Origin: Coix lacryma-jobi var. lacryma-jobi
Taxonomy: Eukaryota; Streptophyta; Magnoliopsida; Poales; Poaceae
Assembly: GCA_009763385.1 (NCBI GenBank)
Contig: CM019824.1
Span: 32,742,446 to 32,806,445 of the forward strand
Direction: 5' to 3'
Length of the DNA: 64,000 nt
This document shows positions 56,415 through 64,000 of this stretch, in pieces. The translations under genes and the position numbers were made by a program. Position 1 is the first letter of the stretch. Every line of letters begins with the position of its first letter. The notes below the pieces were generated by a model. The model was not told where the DNA came from, ran no database searches, and saw only the letters and a program-made list of their open reading frames with translations.

Positions 56415-57017
56415 ATGGCCATCATCAAGCGGACTGCCCGCAAGACGACTGGACCGCATGGTGTGCCGCGTCACCAGCTGGCGCCACGCACCGGAGAAGA
56501 GACTGGAGAATCCTCCAACGGACGTCGCTTGCCCCGCCGCAACCGCAAGCAGCTGAAGGAGGAGATCAAGAATCTGAAGGCCGAGATGGAAAACATGGAG
56601 CATGACTTCTATCTTTCCCGCATGGAGTTTTATGAGGCACGAGCTTCTCTGGAGCAGGCCAATCGGAACACGGTTCGCGCTATCGAACAGCGCAATGAGG
56701 CTTGGGACCGCGAGGACGTCGCCAGAGCCCAGTTCCATGGACTACAGCAGTACACCGCTCAGGTTGAGCAGTACAATGATATACTTCATGAGGAGGTACA
56801 TCAGCTGTACAACCAACTTCACCCCATGATTCCACCTGTTGCTGAGGATCCAGAAGATGGAGTCGTGGAGGAACCTGAAGTAGGACATGAGCCAGTCCAG
56901 AATGTAGAAGTGGAACCTGCTGAAGATGTTCACGTTGGAGATGAAGATGAGGAGGAAGAGCCTGAGCTCATCATCGAAGATGAAGATGAAGAGATGATCA
57001 TCATCGATGACGACTAG
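56415..57017 (+). CDS. Coiled-coil ORF with acidic tail in the gag position of the Tekay element
   Basis: This is a 200-residue frame from ATG 56415. The first about 45 residues are basic (KRTARKTTG; RRLPRRNRK). Residues about 45-130 form a probable coiled coil (KQLKEEIKNLKAEMENMEHD). The last 60 residues are strongly acidic, ending in a DEDEEEE stretch and IIIDDD. No capsid domain or zinc knuckle is present, although this is where Gag should be. It may be a replaced or derived Gag, or an accessory protein that binds the Gag of a partner element. The function is unknown. Confidence 0.6.
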   Translation: MAIIKRTARKTTGPHGVPRHQLAPRTGEETGESSNGRRLPRRNRKQLKEEIKNLKAEMENMEHDFYLSRMEFYEARASLEQANRNTVRAIEQRNEAWDREDVARAQFHGLQQYTAQVEQYNDILHEEVHQLYNQLHPMIPPVAEDPEDGVVEEPEVGHEPVQNVEVEPAEDVHVGDEDEEEEPELIIEDEDEEMIIIDDD

Positions 57018-57077
57018 ATTCCTTGTGTCTGTACCATCCGCTTACCTAAAGCCTTAAGTCTAGGTTTGGGGCGTTAG

Positions 57078-58658
57078 TTGGTCTTCTGTCTAGCCGAGTT
57101 TGTATCTTGTCTTGTACCTTTCCTTTGTCAGTCTGTGGTTATCTGTCGAACTTCTGTATCAGTTATCTACCCTTACATCAATGAATCTTATCAGTCAGTT
57201 TCGTTCAAAAGCAATCTTTGGATGTGTCAGCATAAAGCCGTGATAGACATCTTGAATAGAGTTGTGAGAGTGGATATTCCTAACAGCACTTCCAAACTCC
57301 TTCTCCAACTTCCTATGCCTCAAAAACCAGCAACCACCCAGTTGAATACCGCCTGTGTTCCGGAAGTCAGGGATATTCCCGTGGTCTGTGAGTTCCCTGA
57401 TGTCTTTCCAGAAGATCTACCCGGTCTGCCTCCTGACCGTGATGTTGAGTTTGCTATAGAGCTAAAGCCCGGGACTGCTCCTATATCCCGTAGAGCTTAT
57501 CGAATGCCTCCCAGAGAATTGGCAGAGCTAAAGATCCAATTGCAAGAGCTATTGGACAAGGGTCTCATTCGCCCAAGTTCATCTCCTTGGGGTTGCCCTG
57601 CTATCTTTGTGAAGAAGAAGGACAAAAGTCTTCGTCTGTGCGTTGACTATCGCCCACTCAATGAGGTCACCATCAAGAATAAATATCCTTTGCCTCGCAT
57701 TGACCTTCTTTTTGACCAGTTATCTGGAGCCAGAGTGTTTTCCAAGATCGACCTCAGATCTGGCTATCACCAAATAAAGATTCGTCCCGAAGATATTCCC
57801 AAAACAGCTTTCACCACCAGATACGGCCTATATGAGTATTTGGTCATGTCTTTCGGTTTGACCCATGCACCCGCTCATTTCATGTATCTCATGAACTCTG
57901 TGTTCATGCCAGAGCTCGATAAATTTGTAGTCGTGTTCATTGACGACATCCTTGTTTATTCAAGAACTCCTGAAGATCATGCCAAGCATCTTCGTGTCGT
58001 TCTCTCTCGTCTCAGAGATCACCAGCTGTATGCCAAGTTCAGTAAATGTGAATTCTGGCTAGATCGAATTCAATTCCTTGGTCATGTCCTGTCCGCTGAA
58101 GGTGTGTCAGTTGACCCTGGAAAAGTGGCAGATATCTTGGATTGGAAGCCACCTACCACTGTCCGCGAAGTTCGCAGCTTCATGGGAATGGCTGGATACT
58201 ATCGTCGTTTCATCCCAGATTTCTCCAGAGTTGCCAAGCCTATCACAGAGTTGTTGAAGAATTCCGTGGATTTTGTTTGGTCACCAGCCTGTGAGCAAGC
58301 TTTTCAAGCCTTGAAGGAACTGTTAACTACATCACCAGTCCTAGCTCAACCAGATATCGAGAAACCCTTTGATGTATACTGTGATGCATCTGGTACTGGT
58401 TTGGGTTGTGTATTGATGCAAGAAGGTCGAGTGATCGCTTATGCCTCACGGCAGCTTAAGCGACATGAGGAGAATTACCCAACCCATGACCTTGAATTAG
58501 CAGCAGTGGTGCATGCTTTGAAGATATGGCGTCATTATCTGTTGGGCAGTGCTTGCAATGTGTACACCGATCATAAGAGCCTGAAGTATATCTTCACTCA
58601 AGAAGAGTTGAACATGAGGCAGCGAAGATGGCTTGAGTTAATCATGAAGGACCGAGAA
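57078..58658 (+). pseudogene. Tekay/Del pol fragment: RT and RNase H, cut by the next insertion
   Basis: The frame is open from 57078. Recognisable sequence starts near 57235. RT blocks in order are FPDVFPEDLPGLPPDRDVEF, RPSSSPWGCPAIFVKKKD, LRLCVDYRPLN, FSKIDLRSGYHQIKI, AFTTRYGLYEYLVMSFGLT and VVVFIDDILVYS (the YxDD-box Asp pair is intact). Then come the GYYRRFIPDFS thumb and RNase H (FDVYCDASGTGLGCVLMQ, YPTHDLELAAVVHALK, YTDHKSLKYIF). It stops in the RNase H tail at 58658. Integrase and chromodomain would follow beyond the nested element. Gag and most of protease are missing upstream, so the element is defective. Confidence 0.92.
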
Positions 58659-59049
58659 TGCAAAAGCAAGGCGACCAGAGGGGGGGGGGGGTGAATGGGA
58701 GCCAATAAAATTTCTCACGAAACTTTGGCCAAGTGTCCCAAAATCAATCCCCAAGAGCTACTACCAAAAACGTGATGCCCACGACCCTTGGAAGAGGGTG
58801 GATGATCCCAGGGATCACAGCGAGGCACCACAAAAACTTCCTCACCCAAGTTCACGCAAGCCAACTAGTGACGGGATGGGTTTTGGGTAACCTCAACCTC
58901 CCCCGAGCAACGCGAGGGGGATTCAGGCTATTTTGTAAAGCGGGAAGCCCAAATTCTGTAGAGCACGAAGTTAGAAATCCAACGCCACAAACGAATCACG
59001 AATCGAAAGACGAACGAACAAACTGCGGATGAAAACGCGTCGAACTGGA

Positions 59050-59340
59050 TCGACCGGACTCTGGCCAGCGTCCGGTCAGCAGGGACCGGACGCGTCCGGT
59101 CAACAAAAATCGGCTCTGGAACCTTACTGTTCGCGACCGGACTCACGAGTACGGAGCGTCCGGTTGAGAGCAGTGCGTCCGGTCAGAAACGAACAAGCAC
59201 GATGAACAGTGAAAGCGATGCGTCCGGTCAAAACATGAATGGAGCGTCCGGTCAAAGTGAAGAACACGGCTACGTGCTGTTCATCGACCGGACTCACGGA
59301 CCGAGCGTCCGGTCACCCCGACTGAGCGTCCGGTCGACTC
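59050..59340. repeat. GCGTCCGGTC word array in the SIRE-like LTR
   Basis: About ten GCGTCCGGTC or GACCGGAC words occur in both orientations within 290 bp, without a fixed period. The core TCCGG is close to the TCCGATG core of the array in the other Copia LTR. Confidence 0.85.
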
Positions 59341-60130
59341 GCTGCAGCCCCGTTCGTCCACCGATTTGCCTCTATCTCACCCAAAACAATTCCTCTAGGG
59401 ATCAAACTTGGTGAGATGAGTCACAAGGAGTATAGTGAGCTATCTTTAAGAGATCATGGCTCGAACCTATCTCCAAAACGGTGGATCGAAGAATTTCGGG
59501 GAAGGAAGAAAACTTGACCCGAAACTAAAAATCGATCGATCTCCTAGACCGTGAGGTTAGAGGTTAATTCCTTCGGTGGAAAGAAGTGCCTCACGATCTA
59601 GGACAACTTGGTTCAAACGAATTTGCAAAAGATGAACCGAGCAAAGAGATCAAGCGACGGGAAAATCGTGGAGAAAAAGGATTCCGCGAAGAACACGAAC
59701 ACAATGGAAATCACAGCCACGAATTGCAAGCCGAAGCGCAAACACACGCTACGACAAGGAGGATACGGCCTCCTTTCCTCAAAATCAACAATACACAGAG
59801 GTGAGTCTCTCTGCGGATCTCAGCAAGCTACAGCAGGGGATGGGAGAGCAGGAAACCCTAAGTGCAGGAAGCAAATGAGATGGCTAAAACTGAGATAACT
59901 GAGATAGGGAGGAGGGTGTCTCCCCTAGACTACTTATACTAACCTAGCCTAAGCCTATTTCCTACTCTACCCCTCACTACTGTATTTACAGAGCGGACCA
60001 GCCTAACCCTAAGGCTATTCTAGTCCACCCGCTGGTGGTAGGTAGATCCGACGGCCACGCCCGCACGGTCTTCCGCGTCGCCTCCACGCAACCTTCAGAT
60101 CGCCGCCACGTGCCGCCACCACTCTGCACC

Positions 60131-60382
60131 CCCGGTTTTGTGGCCCAAACCGGGAAACCAGCCTTTTCCATCAGCCCCCGGTTTTGAGGCCCAAACCGGG
60201 AAACCAGCCTCCAGCCCGAGTTTTGTGGCCAAACTCGGAAACCGTCCGCGCCCGAGTTTTGAGGCCCAAACTCGGAAACCGGCCCACGCCCAGGTTTTGA
60301 GGCTCAACCTGGAAACCGTCGCGCCCAGGTTTTGTGGCTCAACCTGGAAACCCAGCACCCAGGTTTTGAGGCCCAAACCTGG
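60131..60382. repeat. Seven-unit hairpin array with compensatory arm changes
   Basis: Arms pair as follows: 60131-60138/60147-60154 and 60177-60184/60193-60200 (CCCGGTTT/AAACCGGG); 60216-60223/60231-60238 and 60252-60259/60268-60275 (CCGAGTTT/AAACTCGG); 60290-60296/60306-60312 and 60325-60331/60341-60347 (CCAGGTT/AACCTGG); 60359-60366/60375-60382 (CCAGGTTT/AAACCTGG). The loop is TGTGGCC- or TGAGGCC-like in all units. The stem sequence differs between groups, but both arms differ together. Confidence 0.92.
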
Positions 60383-60787
60383 AAACCGTCCACCGTTGGT
60401 TTTTCCCGGGCTCTACCAACAAACCGGCGTCGTAGAAGGGATGCACCGCCTGTGCACCCCTTCCACCGACATGATCGCACTTCTCCGCTTGTCGCTGTCG
60501 CAGGCTGCCAGCCACCACAGCTGATCCTCCGGCCTCCAGTCCATCAGTCCAAGTCCACGTCCGCCCTTCACCGTCCGATACATCGGCATGGCACGTCCGC
60601 CGCACGGCACGCCCATCCTTCATCGCGCCCGGTCCGTCGGCACGACACGTCGCAACTTGACCTTCACCCCCATCGACCACTGTCTCCGTGCTCGACACCT
60701 GCACAACACAAGCCAAAGAACATGCGCATCATCTCCGTTGACAATCACTCATCACACAGAGACTCGGCATACACCCATGTATCCACA

Positions 60788-60801
60788 ATCTCCCCCTTGA
60801 T
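60788..60801 (-). other. Polypurine tract of the SIRE-like element
   Basis: The minus strand reads ATCAAGGGGGAGAT immediately before the LTR. It is the same tract type as that of the Copia element at 30513. Confidence 0.9.
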
Positions 60802-62472
60802 GAGTGCATTGTCAACTCCACAACAAATCATGAATAAGAAGAAGGAGGTAGGAAAGAGTGAGAAGAGAAAACCCAACCAAATGACCCAAAAGCCTAACAA
60901 AAGCCAAGAAAGGTCAAGTGGATGAAGCGAAAACTTGGTCCCCAAAGACATGGGCAACGGCTCGACGCAACCAAGCAAAGCAAAGCTAGCCCTCAAGAAG
61001 AGGTAGAACAGGCTCAACACCGCTAGCAGATACCAATTGAAGATCGGAGGACAACAGAAGCAAAATGCTAGTCCCTCAAGATAGAGGCACAGAGGCTCAA
61101 CACAACTAGCAAGAAAATCACTCCGAACCAATTGGAAATCAACCCAAACCAAATGGGAAAGCACACCAGACGATACCAATTGAAAGCCAAATGAAAAAGC
61201 TTATGAAAGCTCATGAAAAGCTAGGAACGTTTGCTAGTCCCTCAAGACAGAGGTAACGGCTCAACACAACTAGCAAACTCCCCCTCGACAAATGCAAGCA
61301 ACTAGGACAAAAGATTCTCCCCTTAGTTGATCAACACAGGAGCATATGATTTGCATAAATTTCTCCCCCTAGTTGAAAATGCACTTTATCAAGGCCAAAA
61401 GGTATCGGAGAAGCAACTCCCTTCACACAAACTCCCTCTGAACACAAGATCTCCTTCCAAAATGCATATGAAGTCAAAATGCAAGTTAGGAGCTTCAAGT
61501 ATATAGTCAAAAGAGTGCAAAGATGCTCTAATCAGTATAGCTCCGACATCTCAATTAAGCACTCAAATAGCAAAGGCTCAAACTGATCACTTATACGAAA
61601 TATGAAGCATAGGAGCATGTGAGCAGTTTTAAGCCAAAAAGGATAGTCACCATCAAAATAGCACTAGACATGTATAGAAGGAATCCAAACAAGTGCTAAA
61701 CATATATACAAAGTGAACTACCCCTAGCAAAGTTCAATCATCATGCATAGGAATGAAGCATATACTTGTGATTTCAAATTCATATCGGAGTTGCAGCGGT
61801 AAAAGAGTTCACAAGTTCATTTTTAGCATGTGATTGCGAGAGGTTGAAAGCTTGTCATCGCCTAACTTTTCAACCGTGCGAAGCCTATGCCGAAGCAATC
61901 AGAAGCTTAAAGCAACGGTTTCGGTCATACACTACATGGCTCAAGTTTAACTCAAGGTGCAATGAGAAACAGTCTCAATACCATGAGGTGTTGACAAGCA
62001 ATCCCATCTCGATCTTTTCAATTCAACAATACTTGGTTCAGATTTTAAGCAAGTTATGAACAACCAAGCAAGTGAATGACTCAGAACTAGAGACATAGCA
62101 ACCTAGCATATATGAAAAGCAGGAATGGACTCAACACACCCTACACATGCTAGTTGCATATCTCAATGGTGAACATTTTCAGATTTATATACATTAGGCA
62201 TAATTCACCATTCCAAAAATAGCTCGCTCATAACATGTAACAGTGATCAGAAGGAGCATAAGCTACAAGCATCATCATAAGTATCGGAGCAATACTAACA
62301 AGAGCATAATTACATTCTAGTGAATATAGACATGAAGCTCAGAATGTAAATGCGTATGCCCGACACAAAACTGAAAGAAAGAAGATACCAATTGGAAGGA
62401 CTCAAGAAACTCAAAAGAAAAGAGTCTCAAAATAAAAGAGTCAGTCTGTACATCTCAAAATGCTTCCCCCAT
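60802..62472 (-). other. 3' non-coding internal region of the SIRE-like element
   Basis: About 1.7 kb without a supported frame. It contains three units bordered by GCTAG(T) and (A)CTAGC (60985-61027, 61066-61111, 61231-61276), each with CTCAAGA and GGCTCAACAC inside. Several minus-strand purine tracts occur (near 61280, 61320 and 61363). In SIRE elements an env-like ORF can lie here; none is seen. Confidence 0.6.
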
Positions 62473-64000
62473 CTAAAAGGGGAAACACACACCAAGCTCA
62501 CCCCTCAACCTATTAAAGGTTGATTCGTCTAAAGGCTTGGTGAAAATATCAGCCAATTGGTGATGAGTATCGACATGGCGAAGGTCGATATCACCCTTCT
62601 CCTGGTGGTCTCGCAAGAAATGAAAGCGCACATCAATGTGTTTGGTTTTCGAGTGAAGCACGGGGTTCTTAGCAACGCTAATGGCACTCGTGCTGTCACA
62701 AAGCAAAGGAACTCGAGTAAAGCTCAAACCAAAATCACGCAAAGTGGCCATCATCCAGAGTAACTGGGAACAGCAGCTAGCCGCAGCAACATATTCAGCC
62801 TCCGTGGTAGACTGAGCGACACTAGACTGCTTGCGAGAAGACCACGATACAAGAGAAGACCCAATAAACTGGCAAGTCCCAGAAGTGGACTTGCGCTCAA
62901 TGCGACAACCAGCAAAATCAGCATCAGAAAAGCCACAAAGCGAGAGGGTGGAAGAAGCAGAATACCAAATCCCGAACTCAGGCGTGAAACGAAGGTACCT
63001 GAAGATGCGCTTCACCGCCTGACGGTGAGAAGTGCGTGGCGAAGCCTGAAAGCGCGCGCACAAGCACACGACGAACTGAATGTCCGGCCGTGTCGCCGTC
63101 AGGTAGAGCAGCGATCCAATCATGCTGCGGTACTCCTTCTGGTCCACTGCTTCTCCATCCGTGTCGGCATCCAGGGTAGTCGTCGTCGACATGGGCGTCG
63201 GAAGAGGCTTGGCCTCACCCATGTCGAACCGCTTCAGCAAGTCCCTCGTGTACTTGCCCTGGTGCACAAACGTCCCCTCTCGGGATTGCTTAATTTGCAA
63301 CCCGAGAAAGAAAGTCAGCTCGCCCATCATGCTCATCTCGAACTCCCTGCTCATAGTATCTGCAAACTTGGCAACCAAAGCGTGAGAAGAACCACCGAAA
63401 ATGATATCATCCACGTAAATTTGGACCAAGAGAGTATCTTTGCCTTGCTTGAGGAGAAAGAGCGTTTTATCAACACATCCCATTTTAAAACCCTTAGCTA
63501 GCAAGAAGGTTTTTAATCTCTCATACCAGGCTCTAGGGGCTTGTTTCAAACCATACAAAGCTTTGTGGAGTTTAAAGACATGGTTTGGAAACTTGGGATT
63601 TTCAAAACCGGGGGGTTGCTGGACATAGACCTCCTCCTCAATGTAGCCGTTTAAGAAGGCACTCTTGACATCCATTTGAAAAAGTTTGAAACCCATGGAT
63701 GCAGCATAAGCCAAGAGTATCCTAATAGCCTCCAAACGAGCTACAGGAGCGAAGGTCTCCTCATAATCTATCCCCTCCTTCTGACTATAACCCTTCGCTA
63801 CAAGCCGGGCCTTGTTTCTCACAATGTGGCCCTCCTCTCCTTGCTTGTTTTTAAATACCCATTTTGTCCCAATAGGTTTACAGTCAGGAGGTGGAGGCAT
63901 TAGAACCCAAACCCGATTTCGCTCAAAATTCTCTAGCTCCTCATGCATGGCATTGACCCAATCCGGATCCGTCAATGCGTGTCCAACATCTCGGGGCTCA
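62473..64000 (-). CDS. SIRE-like Copia pol, RT and RNase H region (partial, runs off the window)
   Basis: The frame is open from the right edge to the stop at 62473, about 509 residues visible. RT blocks are WVFKNKQGEEG, ARLVAKGYSQKEGIDYEETF, DVKSAFLNGYIEEEVYV, LHKALYGLKQAPRAWYE and VQIYVDDIIFGG (catalytic Asp pair intact). RNase H shows SDADFAGCRIERKSTSGTC, SSVAQSTTEAEYVAAASC, HIDVRFHFLRDH and LADIFTKPLDE. No stop or frameshift occurs in the visible part, so this is the best-preserved pol in the window and the youngest insertion of the right stack. No ATG is needed at the edge, because this is the interior of a polyprotein. Confidence 0.95.
   Translation of the reverse strand, partial: EPRDVGHALTDPDWVNAMHEELENFERNRVWVLMPPPPDCKPIGTKWVFKNKQGEEGHIVRNKARLVAKGYSQKEGIDYEETFAPVARLEAIRILLAYAASMGFKLFQMDVKSAFLNGYIEEEVYVQQPPGFENPKFPNHVFKLHKALYGLKQAPRAWYERLKTFLLAKGFKMGCVDKTLFLLKQGKDTLLVQIYVDDIIFGGSSHALVAKFADTMSREFEMSMMGELTFFLGLQIKQSREGTFVHQGKYTRDLLKRFDMGEAKPLPTPMSTTTTLDADTDGEAVDQKEYRSMIGSLLYLTATRPDIQFVVCLCARFQASPRTSHRQAVKRIFRYLRFTPEFGIWYSASSTLSLCGFSDADFAGCRIERKSTSGTCQFIGSSLVSWSSRKQSSVAQSTTEAEYVAAASCCSQLLWMMATLRDFGLSFTRVPLLCDSTSAISVAKNPVLHSKTKHIDVRFHFLRDHQEKGDIDLRHVDTHHQLADIFTKPLDESTFNRLRGELGVCFPF

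Larger units (their letters stand above)
51866..58658 (+). mobile_element. Tekay/Del-type Gypsy element, 5' portion
   Basis: It begins TGTAACACC directly after the TATA box of the Tat-type LTR. It contains a 4.2-kb LTR, an initiator-Met-type primer site, an unusual 200-residue ORF and a protease-tail/RT/RNase H frame. It is cut at 58658 by the SIRE-like Copia element. The rest lies beyond the window. Confidence 0.85.
58659..60787 (-). repeat. SIRE-like 3' LTR
   Basis: This is 2129 bp. On the minus strand it begins TGTGGATACATGGG next to the purine tract and ends GCCTTGCTTTTGCA. A G11 run (58680-58690) lies near the inner end. It carries an array of GCGTCCGGTC/GACCGGAC words at about 59050-59340 and a seven-unit palindrome array at 60131-60382. 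Confidence 0.88.
58659..64000 (-). mobile_element. SIRE/Maximus-like Copia element, 3' portion
   Basis: It is oriented minus and inserted in the Tekay RNase H coding region. The 3' LTR is 58659-60787. The purine tract, a long 3' non-coding region and the pol end follow to the right, and the element runs off the window. GAGAA (58654-58658) is the presumed target site, but its partner is outside the window. Confidence 0.88.

Noticed and set aside
60131..60382. CRISPR-like array
   Set aside because: This is plant nuclear DNA. The spacers are not unique, and the repeated part is itself the hairpin with changing arms.

Overview
This is nuclear DNA from a large-genome grass, most likely a panicoid. 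The evidence is two intron-bearing plant genes with GC-rich grass-style exons, abundant Stowaway-type MITEs with CTCCCTCCGT ends, and long nested LTR retrotransposons of plant lineages (SIRE-like Copia; Tat-, Athila- and Tekay/Del-like Gypsy). I cannot name the species.

Only two host genes are clear. (1) A plasmodesmal/ER tether of the MCTP (FTIP-like) family, on the + strand, with its coding region in one exon (6386-8713) behind a non-coding first exon and a leader intron of about 1.1 kb. (2) A clade-D bZIP factor of the TGA9/TGA10 type, on the + strand, which I could assemble as ten coding exons (35852-40847) giving 449 residues. One of its introns has a GC rather than a GT donor.

Layout. 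1-4,500: intergenic DNA with MITEs and a LINE-type insertion that has a 16-bp target duplication. 4,850-9,090: MCTP gene. 9,100-11,870: MITEs and unassigned DNA. 11,875-34,175: a stack of insertions in which a foldback element of about 0.9 kb was hit by a LINE, the LINE by a gag-only Copia element, the Copia by a gag-pro-only Gypsy element, and the Gypsy by another copy of itself that is now a solo LTR. Each of the four later steps has its own perfect target-site duplication. 34,200-41,200: MITE and TGA gene. 41,600-44,450: MITE, broken Copia pol end and a palindromic tandem array. 44,452-64,000: a second stack, Athila > Tat-type LTR > Tekay/Del > SIRE-like Copia, running off the right edge.

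The retroelements look mostly parasitic on one another. The Copia at 12,751 has only gag. The Gypsy at 19,215 has gag and protease plus a spliced gene on the opposite strand. The Athila has gag and two tandem protease-like domains. In none of these three did I see a reverse transcriptase. Reverse transcriptase is present only in the Tekay element, which is cut off, and in the SIRE-like element, which leaves the window. The most unusual signals are several tandem arrays of short palindromes whose two arms change together from unit to unit.
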